Below, piece after piece: positions 31,999 through 41,561 of a DNA stretch of 64,000 nucleotides. The DNA lies in NCBI RefSeq assembly GCF_028009165.1, contig NC_079243.1, forward strand, positions 310,001 to 374,000. The letters are read 5' to 3'. Position numbers and translations under genes: made by a program. This stretch comes from Akanthomyces muscarius (taxonomy: Eukaryota > Ascomycota > Sordariomycetes > Hypocreales > Cordycipitaceae). Position 1 is the stretch's first letter. Each line of letters begins with the position of its first letter. Under the pieces are notes generated by a model. That model was not told the origin of the DNA. It ran no database searches and saw only the letters and a program-made list of their open reading frames with translations.

Positions 31999-33307
31999 CT
32001 ATTCGCAGATTCCGCACACGGCAGTTTCGGCTAAACGATTCATGCGGGCCGCCGCACAGGATGCATTTCGGCTCCAGTGACTGGCACTCCCTGTGGTGAT
32101 GCCCCGCTCCTGCACACTTCCCACACATCTGGACCTTCTTGCACGAAAACGCCTTGTGGCCGAGCTCCTGGCATTTGTAGCATTGCACCGGCCCCTCTCT
32201 CGGTTTGAAAGCGTTTGTGCAGGCGGACTCCCCAGCAAGGTCGAAGAACTGATTGTCAAGCAACCGCTTCGCATCACTCCCTTTGGTAACATACACTGCC
32301 ATGGACCCGTATGCTTTTCCAGAGTCCTTGTTGCTGAGCCATGTTATCTTCGCGATCGATACATTGTTTTCTGCCCCGAGCGCCTCGAGGGCACCAGGAA
32401 GCACATTTCCTTCCGAGTCTAGCACGGCCATGCGATTGGCGAAATCCACCTTGACAGGATAGAGCTGGTCTCTCATTACTCGCGTTCCCGCGGGGACAGT
32501 CTTCTCGGCTGCCTCTCTCACGAGTTGCAGCTCATTTTCATCACGACAGATAACCTTGATCCTGTGTGGGTCTCTGGCATCTTTGACCACCGCTGCACAT
32601 TTCCATTTTTCGTGCCCAGTCTTGTTCCTAAGTTCTGCTTCAATCGCCTGCCGGATGCTACCCACACCTGCCATATGCTGGTGTTCCTCTTCCACACGTG
32701 AGGTGTCGACCGTGCAGTGATACATTTCTGAGGGAGTCGTGCGCGTCGGTGCGCGTGGGGGAGGGCTCGAAGGCCTATTCGGGGGTTCCATTCGTGCTAT
32801 TTCAGCATATGACGTCTGCGGACTGCTTTGCCACGACGAGGTGGCTGTCTTGATGGTTTCCAGCTCCTGTCTAGCTTGTTTCAACTCGTCCTGGGTGCTT
32901 CGCTGCTCGTCTTGCAAATCCTTGACTTGGGTGACCAGTTGTTGGATCAACAATTCTTGTCTTTCAATCGTTTCGCTCTGGACGTATATCTTTTCTTTGA
33001 CTTGGCCGATTTCTCCGCTCAATTGTCCCAACACCTCCAACACCTTGTGTAGCATCGCCTTCCCTGTCTCGCCCCCGCTTCGCAACGCCTTCCTGCCATC
33101 TCCTGCCGCATCAATCTCTGTTTCCACGGATGATCCACGCGCCGCCCGGGCTGCCGGCTTCGCTGCCGGTTTTGCCGTACCATTTTCCAGAGTTCGGAGC
33201 GTATCTTGGACTCTTCCACTGGGCTTCACTTGACGCGTCGTCCGTCTTGGTGACGCGGTGGGGCTCGCAGCTCCCACCACGACCGGTCCTTCAGGCGAAT
33301 CCGCCAT
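31991..33307 (-). CDS. LINE ORF1: gag-like RNA-binding protein
   Basis: 438 aa from the ATG at 33307; the open frame extends to a TTG at 33343. The order is a basic Pro/Ala-rich N-terminus, a long coiled-coil region (about 100-180, with heptads such as LIQQLVTQVKDLQDEQRS), a middle domain, and three C-terminal zinc knuckles (CYKCQELGHKAFSC, CGKCAGAGHHHREC, CILCGGPHESFSRNC). This is the nucleoprotein component that binds element RNA. Its stop overlaps the ORF2 start in the octamer ATGCATAG, which suggests termination-reinitiation as the way ORF2 is translated. Confidence 0.9.
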   Translation of the reverse strand: MADSPEGPVVVGAASPTASPRRTTRQVKPSGRVQDTLRTLENGTAKPAAKPAARAARGSSVETEIDAAGDGRKALRSGGETGKAMLHKVLEVLGQLSGEIGQVKEKIYVQSETIERQELLIQQLVTQVKDLQDEQRSTQDELKQARQELETIKTATSSWQSSPQTSYAEIARMEPPNRPSSPPPRAPTRTTPSEMYHCTVDTSRVEEEHQHMAGVGSIRQAIEAELRNKTGHEKWKCAAVVKDARDPHRIKVICRDENELQLVREAAEKTVPAGTRVMRDQLYPVKVDFANRMAVLDSEGNVLPGALEALGAENNVSIAKITWLSNKDSGKAYGSMAVYVTKGSDAKRLLDNQFFDLAGESACTNAFKPREGPVQCYKCQELGHKAFSCKKVQMCGKCAGAGHHHRECQSLEPKCILCGGPHESFSRNCRVRNLRIDA

Positions 33308-33404
33308 GCCGCACACAGACAGGGCTTTCGCCCAAGCAAACAATGAATTGATAAACTATCTACAGAGCAACGAAGACCTCACTTTGAGATCCTAAAGAGC
33401 CGTC

Positions 33405-33416
33405 GGCGGCCAATAC
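33405..33416. repeat. LINE target-site duplication, right copy
   Basis: GGCGGCCAATAC, matching 27911-27922, and continuous with the rest of the MULE left inverted repeat. Confidence 0.9.
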
Positions 33417-33479
33417 AGGGGCGCCCGGGCGCGCATCTAAGATTGCGCGCCCTGCTGACTAACTTTCGCGCGCCCCCTT
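33417..33479. repeat. MULE left terminal inverted repeat, inner part
   Basis: With 27911-27922 it forms a 75-bp inverted repeat that matches the reverse complement of 36191-36265 at 74 positions. Confidence 0.92.
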
Positions 33480-33533
33480 GTATTCCTAGTCATACTGCAG
33501 TTATACTGGATTTTGTGCTACATTTCTAGTGCT

Positions 33534-36145
33534 CTAGTTGCCTGAATATAGGGCCTCTTGTGCAGCACAATCTGCTGCTGCAGCCTCCCAGATCTCGTTC
33601 ATTCCTCTCCTGTTAGAAAACGGGTTGTTTTTCATCTCAGCCGCAACAACTGCCTCCACTCGATCTTCTTCTGCCTTATCCCAATCTAGATATGCCATCA
33701 TCTCCTCTTTAGTCCAATCTCGACTTCCTGTTTGCATTCTGCATTGCTTGCCCATCTGCTTCCAATCGAGGCACCAGGCTAGCGCCGCTTTATTGTACCT
33801 TTGGGGTAAATGCATTGCCCTCCGATACTGCTGGTTGGTCTTAATACTACCACGCGGTTGCATATTAAACCAAGTCTCTCTTGCTTCGACATATCTTTGG
33901 TAGATGGCCCGTGGGTCGCTGTACCTAAGCTTCGGTGCTGTTGATGTCTCTACCGCCTCTGCCTGGACTGCAACCATTGGCCCTGCTACTACCTGGCTGA
34001 CTACTATGCAGTCTGCAACTTCTTCCTGGGACGTTGATGTTTGGCTTTCGGCCGTGCAGGCTGACAGTTCCCGGTCGTGTAACGCCTGTGTTGCTTCTAT
34101 ATGGCCCTCTAGTGCCGATTCTGCTGCGATCGGGCTTCCTTCTACCTGATCTGTGCTTGCCTGTACCGACATTGCTTCTACAGCTGCTGATGCCGTTGTT
34201 GCTGCCGTTATATTGGCTGGCCCTCTCGCACTTTCTGTGGCAGACCCTGGTACCTGAAAAAGCTCTGCATATCGCAGAGGGCATAATCTAGAAGTCATTG
34301 TATGACCCAGAGTATGGCATTTGCTGCATGTAGGCTGTGCTCTTGGCCGCATTGCTGCTTCAATAACTTCAAATGCGCTAGGCTCTCGCCTTGTGCTTGT
34401 AAGCTGCTGTCCACCCCTCTGGCTTAGTTGGCCTGGGACTGCTCTGGGTTCAAGCAATGGCTGTGGTTGGGATATATCTCGCTTTAAGTGCCAGTGTGGG
34501 TGAAACTGCTCAAGTAGAAGGGCTCGCCCTTCATCTTCAAGCCTCTTCAGCGTGTGCACACATGGAAGTCCATAGGTAGATGTGAAGGTACGGGTACAGG
34601 CAGCTTTGAGAGGCTTTGAGAGCAATTGTCTCTGTTCTAGGACTTTACGCAGAGCCTTGTGCGATACCCAGCCCCGTATTGCCTCGAACAATACCCCAGA
34701 GACATCCAGAGGAACCGATACCTGCTGAGAAGCGCGCATATACTTCAGCTCCTTTAGCTGGTTAGTGATAGCAGGTCTCATAGCTTGCCAAACGTCGAAC
34801 AGATCCAAGGTGGATTTTTTGATATGCGCCTTGATTAGCGAATGGATCCCCTCGGCCCTAACAGCTGAATTAGTCTCTCCGACTTCTTCCATGCCATCAG
34901 CCACCTGCCTTGAGGTAGCCACATTGCCAAAGTGCAAATGTTTATCGACCCACGCTTTGACAATCCTCTCCTTGAATGGGTCTAGCCATGTCGTTCTGAT
35001 ATATCCGACTGCATCTGCATATTTCTCGGCATATTTATTCTCAAAACTAGCAATGTTCTCTTGAAATGCCGACTCATCTGGTGAGGCTACAATTGAGTGC
35101 CAGGAGGCATAGAAGTCATCCCAGTTCTTATCTGCGTGAGGCCCATCAGCTAGAAAATACTGTCGGCAATGCTGCAGTACTGCCTTATTGATATGCCAAA
35201 TGCAGAGCAAACCCTTGGAAAAAGGAAACGAGGTGGCGACGGCATTCATCGCGGCTAGGCATCGGTCCGTCAGGACCACAGAAGGCAAATCTCGCTTATA
35301 CAGGGATCTGAGGTGATGTAGAGCCCAAGAGTAGTCCTCTTCCGTTTCTCCAGAGAGGAAGGCAAAGGCGATACAGAAAGATCGCTCACAAGCATCAACG
35401 CCAACCATGTCAAGGAGGGGCATCTTATGCTTGTTTGTCTTATCTTATAGGTGCAGTCTAGCAACAAAACATCAGGGTTGCATTGGAGGTAGGATATTGA
35501 GTCTGGATGGGCGAAAAAGATGGCTGTAAGTCGATTATCAGAATCTAGTTGAACCTGACACCAGAAGCCCTCCTCATGTAATTGGTCAACCAGCGCTTGA
35601 ATGCTGCTTTGGCCCTCGCGCAGATCTCTTCTCGTTGCCGCAATCCGATTATAGACATCTTGCTGAGTGGCGAGAGTATTGGAATTATTGTGGAGATATG
35701 TGCGGATTTCCCGCGGAGCAGTCCCAGAGGTCATCATGCCGGATATAACTCTCGTGTCACTCTCACTCAGCTGGCGATGTGCTGGGTGTGCAGAGGGATC
35801 CTCACTCGGAGGGTGGTTGTGTAGTGTGTACTGCTCTCCAGGACGATGGCTTAGGACCCAGGAAGTCCCATCTAGGGATTGCTTTGCAAGCACGGAGAAC
35901 TTGCATCCTGTTCCACGGCTACACGTACGGCGTTTGCGTTCGATTGATGTGTTTGGCGGATGCTTATTTCGATCACATGCAAATACAACCTTGACCCGAC
36001 CATTTGGGGTTTTAGACGATTTTCCCGTAGTGAATGCATATCCTCTAGGCTTTGCCCAGGAATTAATAGCGGCAAGAAGCAATTCACGTGAATTGTATAC
36101 GCCTTCCGAGGGCAGTACGTCGTCAGGGAATGCTGATTGGGCCAT
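33534..36145 (-). pseudogene. MULE transposase, frameshifted by a 5-bp duplication
   Basis: It begins at the ATG at 36145 and ends at the stop at 33534, in two frames of one gene. The N-terminal FAR1/WRKY-GCM1-like DNA-binding region (CSRGTGCKFSV, HNHPPSED) is followed by the MULE DDE domain (LLLDCTYK, MPLLDMVGVDACERSF, VVLTDRCLAAMNAV, CIWHINKAVLQHC). A SWIM-type region (CTRTFTSTYGLPCVH) and a C-terminal knuckle (CSKCHTLGHTMTSRLC) come next. Just after CTYK a tandem CTTAT duplication (35439-35448, plus-strand letters) shifts the frame. With one unit discounted the two parts align as a single roughly 870-aa transposase of the fungal Hop/MULE type. Confidence 0.9.
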
Positions 36146-36190
36146 GGCGGAGCTTTGGAGTTGTATAGCGGCCGATATGCAGTGTGCTGA

Positions 36191-36265
36191 AAGGGGGCGC
36201 GCGAAAGTTAGTCAGCAGGGCGCGCAATCTTAAATGCGCGCCCGGGCGCCCCTGTATTGGCCGCC
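36191..36265. repeat. MULE right terminal inverted repeat
   Basis: 75 bp, the reverse complement of the left repeat with one difference. It is followed by the target duplication GGGGGGGGAG. Confidence 0.92.
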
Positions 36266-36293
36266 GGGGGGGGAGCGCGTTGTATCAGTACGG

Positions 36294-36322
36294 GTGCGCG
36301 CGCCCTGTGTATTGGCCACCCC
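36294..36322. repeat. MULE-end-like relic
   Basis: Its reverse complement, GGTGGCCAATACACAGGGCG followed by CGCGCACCC, resembles the MULE terminus GGCGGCCAATACAGGGGCGC. It lies only 29 bp outside the right end of the intact MULE. Confidence 0.5.
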
Positions 36323-36902
36323 ACTTCAACCATAATCCGATACCGATGGACCTGGATCTGAGCGGTCGCATCGAGGCGATGGTACACTACAGCAAAGTAC
36401 TGGCTCTTGACAGCGCCTTTTCCTCCTGGGACACAAGTCGCCAATGACTACATGAGGTGCAGAACGACTTGAACCGCGTCGATCTGGAATGGATCAACGG
36501 GGAGCATGGACCAGACCCCGCGGCAGACACGAGAAAATGCTCTAGTCCTGCATGGCAGTCAGTGCTGGAGCATATCCGTAAACAATGCCAGGCACTACAA
36601 TGCAGAAGATTCGAGGGCTGGAGGTGACACAGGCCAGGAAGCAAGACTCTTAATGCAGGTTTCTTAGGTGTGCACAGGATGACTGTCCCATAGTAGCATG
36701 AGTCAGGATGTATGTTTGGGTATAGCGTTCAAACGTAGACATGCGCTTGAATCCCAGGCATATGGCTGCCACTACCCTACTGAATGTGGATCAGCGATTC
36801 CCTCGAACTGCTAAACCCGCTCAATAATGGTTCTAATTCTACTTCGCGGGAAAGACGTTGTCCTATTCGCAAGTCTATACATTGCGGCACTAGCGTTCGA
36901 CA
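36323..36902. other. spacer, no supported gene
   Basis: A short plus-strand frame at 36354-36447 starting MDLDLSGRIEAM faintly recalls a Gypsy gag start but is too short to call. Confidence 0.4.
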
Positions 36903-37950
36903 TTACTTAGTTCCCAACCGCTCCAAATTTCTCCCAGCATACACCGTTGCCTTCCTACTGCCCTCTACCAACGCCTTCACAAACTCCTCAAACGAATTCG
37001 TCTTCAAATCCGGATATAGTTCCCTCACATTAAGATACCCCAAGTATGCCGCACGTTCTGGCACGTTATCTCCACGGATCCCATAGCTGACTTTATACTC
37101 CGTCACAGCCGTGGTTACCATCTGGGCTTGGTCGGCTGGGTTGGCGGCAATGGCCTCGGTAGCCTTCTTGATAATCTCGCCGGCTTGCCCTTTAGAGACG
37201 TGGTTCCTGGGGATGGTCTCGCCGGTGTATTTCTCCACGAGGTCGAAGGCATCGTTCTCCGTAAGCGAAGACCTGCTTGTTCAGTGTCCTGGGATCTGCG
37301 ATGATGCGAGCGACAAATCGTCCGGCATCCACCTGATCGGTGACTGCACTCCTCACGTTCCCATCGCTGACGATTTCATTCTGAGGCACCGTAACTACCG
37401 GATTGAGTTTCCCCGACGGCACGTGCCACCTGGGTAGCACCCACAAGAGTACCATTCTGTTCACTGGCTTAGCGATATAGTCGTTCATCCCCTGCTCCAG
37501 ACACTTTTCCATATCGCCTTTGAGAGTATAGGCAGTCATGGAAATGATGGGAATGTGTAAGCCGCGGTTTCTGATGCGAAACGTCGCCTTGTGGCCGTTC
37601 ATTATAGTCATGCTGACGTCCATCAATATCATATCATACGTTGGGGACGAGTTCGACAGCTCTGAGAGAGCTTCCTCCTCATTGGAGATCATCGCGATGT
37701 GCTTGAATCCGAGCATGTGTAGATTCTTCTTCAGTACAGTCTGGTTGATGGCATTATCCTCTGTGGCCAAAATTCGCTTGATCGGCGCTATCTTCTGTAG
37801 CTGTTCCAAGGCCAGGTCGCTTTCTTCCGTGTTGAGTGACCCCGGCCGGGCGATGGCACTCCTGGCTCCGACACCATTTGCCTTGATGCTAGCACCAGCG
37901 TTGGCGTTAGGGGGCTTTCGAAATCGGATTGAACCAGAATACACTGTCAT
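36903..37950 (-). pseudogene. chimera: receiver domain joined to NmrA-like 3' half
   Basis: From the ATG at 37950 the frame encodes a response-regulator receiver (ILATEDNAINQTVL, DMILMDVSMTIMNGHKA, Lys in YIAKPV). It passes directly, near 37440-37460, into PRWHVPSGKLNPVVTVPQNE and DAGRFVARIIADPRTLNKQV, the C-terminal half of an NmrA/isoflavone-reductase-like protein. At about 37262 one base is missing; the match continues in another frame (ENDAFDLVEKYTGETIP) to the stop at 36903. Both partners are partial: no kinase precedes the receiver and no NAD(P)-binding GxxGxxG precedes the NmrA part. The junction is in frame, but the later shift suggests a dead chimera. Confidence 0.75.
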
Positions 37951-38050
37951 GCGCTATATTGCTTGGAATTCTGTAGCTGCTCAGAGTGCCGTCAGCCAGG
38001 GACTTGCGCAATCGTAAGGATTAGCCAGATGGATTTTTTTGGAGTTGCTG

Positions 38051-38208
38051 CGGCGAGCTTGGCTCGGCAGACGGCTGTATGACTGGGGACCACGAGGCAG
38101 ATCCAATAGCGGCGTGATCGCACGCGAAGTATTTTGTGGATTAACGTTACTACGTCAAAAGACACAGCAGGAAAAGAGAGCAGTGTACAGAGCATAATTA
38201 GCGTTCTG
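38051..38208. repeat. dispersed repeat, partner of 61849-62000
   Basis: About 155 bp, roughly 85-90% identical by eye, including CACGAGGCAGATCCAA and GCGGCGTGATCGCACGCGAA, in the same orientation. No coding content or terminal repeats are seen. Confidence 0.85.
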
Positions 38209-38559
38209 CTTACCTTGCAGTCTGCAAAACAACGTCGAGGCTGACACAGTGGAGTATGGATCTAAGAAAGGTCGGTTCGCAATCTGTAGCGAGACGCGTA
38301 TACTTTCCGTTCACGATGGATCCAATGTGATGGTGTTGCCACGTACAAGAAGCGAGAGAGTCGGGAAGGTGGTTTTCATGGTCTCTTAGCCGCAGGTGAG
38401 TGAGTAATCACTGGCAAGTATCGCGACTGGAAGCCCGAGACGTAGCCAGGTGTACCGTCTAGGATACTGTACTCCATTGCTACCTCCAATTGCTTGGGAA
38501 GCGGAGGGCTCACGCACTTGGCTGTGGCCTCTGACGTTCCAGGGCGGAGATGTGTACTT

Positions 38560-38796
38560 TCAGGGCGCAGCCGTGTACTTCTGGTTACAGGACGGAGAAG
38601 ACACTCCAGAAACTGCACACCATTCGCACAAAAAAAGAACATCCCGGCGAGGCGCAAGTTTTGTTCCTGTGCGAGAGACTTTTGCTACCGGATGATTGAA
38701 TCCTGGCCGAGGACAGGGGTGTTGTACCTCAATGTACGGGCTCGAGACGGCATACAACTCTGCTAGCTTGTAATCGTTCTGGTAGGTACAGTACAA
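38560..38796 (-). pseudogene. coding relic, partner of 50445-50640
   Basis: The minus-strand frame (CTYQNDYKLAELYAVSSPYI then EVQHPCPRPGFNHPVAK) aligns with CTYKEERELAGLFAVSATRI then EVQTPC...GF at 50445-50640. The family is unknown. Confidence 0.5.
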
Positions 38797-39319
38797 GCCA
38801 GAAATAAAACTGAGCCCTCCTACTCAATTCGAGTGGGCGTCCACACGAGGGTTGACGGTCGCACTGGCGCGTCTGTCCAAAAGAATGTCTTGGACCATAA
38901 TTTTAACCTGTACAGGTACCAAAGCCGTGACTCATCTTCTCCGCAGCTAGACATCTCTCTTCCTGCACTTCTCGGCGCAGAGCTTCCGCCGCTAGATGTG
39001 TAACCTATCTCGGCTAAGAAAATTTTGTGCCGGCGTTTGGAACTCAAACCAACCGCAGGCCACTCCGCTGGGAAATAATCGCTGGCATTAACAGCTGACC
39101 GCGGTACAAGCTACTCTGTTCGTGGTGTCTTCGGGACAGCATCGACCTTTTTCCAACAATTCACCTAATAATGCTACTGACAGATAATTATTTATTTGGA
39201 TGATATATTTATTGTATATCTCCCCACTTGCCACATTCGACCATGGTCAGTCCAATTCTCTCAATTATACAGATGCAGACAACAACAGAAAAGCAGCCTT
39301 GGCCCATCTGCTTTTTGTT

Positions 39320-40252
39320 CTACCAAGGTCTTGGTATGTCTACTGTGAGTCCTTCTCGCTCCAAATTGTATATTACCCCTGGACTGTTTACGAGGTGCCA
39401 GCTGTACACTTCCCCTAGAAACTTCTCAAGTTTATCCAACTTATATTTTCTTGCAACTTCCAGACCTCCCCATAATTCGAAAAGGCAGCCGTCTTGACAC
39501 ATGTCTTCGCAGATAAATCGAACCATTTCTTCATGCTCATGTAAAAGCGCAATACACAGTTGGTTAATGAAGCCGCGCGGTGGACGATATTTTCTCTCGC
39601 CCACCTGTAGCTCCACACAGCGCACTGAACCACCACTACTTGCACCATGCTCAATGAGCTGCTTTGCCGCAAAAATGTCATTGTGCGTGACAGCAATGGA
39701 CAGAGCATTTGCCAGGGCGATCGAGTGCTCCTTATCGCAGAAGGGGTCTGTCTGAACTTGCTGAAGATACCGGACGACAGTCTGCGCGCCAAACTTTGCC
39801 GCAGCATAGAGGTAGCCCACTACCACTGCCTCACACGAAGGCTGCAATGGAGCTTTGTATTCGGTAGAAATAGTAGTAGGGGGAGTCAACTGAAAGTCGG
39901 AGAGAGGTGAATTTTTCTTGATGTCTTCCGCAAGATCTTGGTATCCGGTTGCCTCGGCTAGGAGATGAAAGAGGACGGCACATTCAATAGCCTCTCTAGA
40001 ACCGAGATATGAACTGCAGTGTATCAAGATATAGAGACTGTGTCGTATCTCAGCCTTTCTCTTCCTAGTCCTTTGAGCCGGTTCCAGTAGAAACCGCCTC
40101 GAAGCTGCCCAAGCTGCTGCACGACGCCAATGTTTGGCGAGGAGAGCGGCCCGGAAAGACTCGCACGCTTCTATGGTGGAGCAAAGATCTTCAGTTCGTA
40201 AGGAATCGGCGATGATGCAGAGCAGCTCATTAGGAAGCGCGGCGAGTGGCAT
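39320..40252 (-). CDS. F-box protein with ankyrin-like tail
   Basis: 310 aa from the ATG at 40252. The frame is open further upstream to 40582, but the F-box starts right at this Met (MPLAALPNELLCIIADSLRT). The F-box is at about 3-45. A basic segment (RTRKRKAEIRH) and helical pairs reminiscent of ankyrin repeats (AVVVGYLYAAAKFGAQTVV, HNDIFAAKQLIEHGAS, EHEEMVRFICEDM) follow. It is probably an SCF substrate adaptor; the substrate is unknown. An 82-bp slice of this gene is copied at 1066-1147. Confidence 0.65.
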   Translation of the reverse strand: MPLAALPNELLCIIADSLRTEDLCSTIEACESFRAALLAKHWRRAAAWAASRRFLLEPAQRTRKRKAEIRHSLYILIHCSSYLGSREAIECAVLFHLLAEATGYQDLAEDIKKNSPLSDFQLTPPTTISTEYKAPLQPSCEAVVVGYLYAAAKFGAQTVVRYLQQVQTDPFCDKEHSIALANALSIAVTHNDIFAAKQLIEHGASSGGSVRCVELQVGERKYRPPRGFINQLCIALLHEHEEMVRFICEDMCQDGCLFELWGGLEVARKYKLDKLEKFLGEVYSWHLVNSPGVIYNLEREGLTVDIPRPW

Positions 40253-41561
40253 AATAATAGCAGCAAAGTAGCTGCAGAGACAGTTACTGCAGACAATCAA
40301 AATACAATAGAGCGAGGTGTATTCTTCTAAGTCTCGTTGCTTTGACGCCTGCGGACTGAGGGCCGCCAAAATTGCATTCAATGGGGTCTTCAGTATCTTA
40401 CTATCAAAGGTCGCTCGCAGACGGAATGATTGGCTAGGATCACTAGCCGCCGAGGCGTGATCTGAAAAAGGGGCTGCAGGGGGCAAGCTGTTTGAGCCAG
40501 TAGTGAGGCGAAGCAACATACCCATTTCCAAACAATAATTTAGCCAGAGGTGCCGCCCGCCTTGGAGGTTTACTTGTGCCACACCCCACTATCTCTGTAG
40601 TTGGTGCTTGACATCACCGCGCCCACACCACGCGCCTTGCGCGCCTTGTATTCTTAAAGTTCGCCACGAAGAATAATTTTGCGGAGAGCGAAGAAATTGG
40701 CATCGAGGTAACTATGGAGTACCTCAGCAATAAGTTCGGAAACATAGAGAAGGGTGTGGCGGGGTGGGAGTTGACATTACGCGTGACAAGCTTTGACCCC
40801 AACACTGTGCTACTGACTTCGACTAGGGGCTCAACCTCCCGCTCATCTTTCGGCTTGTTGCTGCCCGCCGTATATGTTATAATTCGGGGTAGCGCTGTGA
40901 AGAGCGCAATGCTGATGAGTATACGTATTCTTGGTTCCTATACTTTCTTCCATTGATTGAAATTGAGAACTGGCAAACCGCACGCCATCGGCTGCGAGCA
41001 TATACAAGGCTCTGCCGGTCACATTCCCATTTAGATCTTCGAATAGTAAATCGATAGCCCGCAATGCCGCATGAACTTGTAATAGAGAGAGGAGGTTTTA
41101 TCATGAGTCTCATCGTTCAAAAGGAGGCAAAGATGACATATCGAGCAGCATTGCGTTGAGGTGTACGAGGTATCAATATCAGGGAGGTAAAAGTGTATCG
41201 GAGAGCTATTTGGCGAAGATGGCTTCGGGCGCTGTAGTGGCCTTTTTATCGCGCGGAGCTCTTCCAGAGCCGAATTTACAGCGGGTGTTTCAAAACTTAT
41301 AGCGTTTCTGCGTCGCGGCGAATTTTGGTGGATGTCGGCAAGCCTCGTTTCGATCAATGTCGTAACGTTGTGCCAGCCGACACCACCAGAGGTTGCTTAA
41401 TTGGCTTGCATTTAGGTTTGTTGCATCCGCGTCGTGAGGCAGAGGGACCTGGCGCGAGCCGCGAAAGTGCCTCGGGCAGATGCATGGGGATGGGTTCCAC
41501 CGATGCAGGTTTTTTTTGGTCGCGTCATCTAGGTAGATGGAGGTCTAGAAGGCCATGTCTC
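40253..41561. other. spacer with a diverged repeat
   Basis: No gene supported. The repeat shared with 27660-27890 lies at 41110-41300, just beyond the 3' end of NsdD. Confidence 0.5.
41110..41300. repeat. diverged repeat, partner of 27660-27890
   Basis: Ordered short matches over about 190 bp in the same orientation, the best near 41265-41290. Confidence 0.65.

Larger units (their letters stand above)
27923..33404 (-). mobile_element. full-length Tad-like LINE retrotransposon
   Basis: 5.48 kb, minus strand. The 5' end is at 33404 and the 3' end at 27923, with a short (GTATCC)n hexamer tail after CGAAATAAAATCC. It is flanked by a 12-bp target-site duplication, GGCGGCCAATAC. Both ORFs are open end to end (ORF1 438 aa, ORF2 1269 aa) and overlap by eight bases. 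The absence of stop codons or frameshifts suggests a recent insertion that escaped repeat-induced point mutation. Confidence 0.92.
27911..36265 (-). mobile_element. MULE DNA transposon carrying a nested LINE
   Basis: The ends are 75-bp terminal inverted repeats that differ at one position. The left repeat is split by the LINE (27911-27922 plus 33417-33479); the right repeat is 36191-36265. A 9-10 bp duplication flanks the element (27901-27910 and 36266-36275), as expected for Mutator-like elements. Without the LINE the element is about 2.86 kb and holds one transposase gene, transcribed leftwards. The transposase carries a short frameshift, so this copy is probably no longer autonomous. Confidence 0.9.
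37951..39319. other. spacer with relic repeats
   Basis: Contains the repeat at 38051-38208 and a coding-like relic at 38560-38796. No intact gene. Confidence 0.5.

Noticed and set aside
31018..32034. 338-aa plus-strand open frame
   Set aside because: Antisense shadow of LINE ORF2; no domain.
35430..35450. Intron or programmed frameshift in the MULE transposase
   Set aside because: The interruption is five bases and a perfect tandem duplication, too short for an intron; a slippery-site signal was not seen. Left as a lesion pending comparison with other copies.
36354..36447. Gypsy gag remnant
   Set aside because: Only about a dozen suggestive residues (MDLDLSGR); no protease, RT or integrase nearby.
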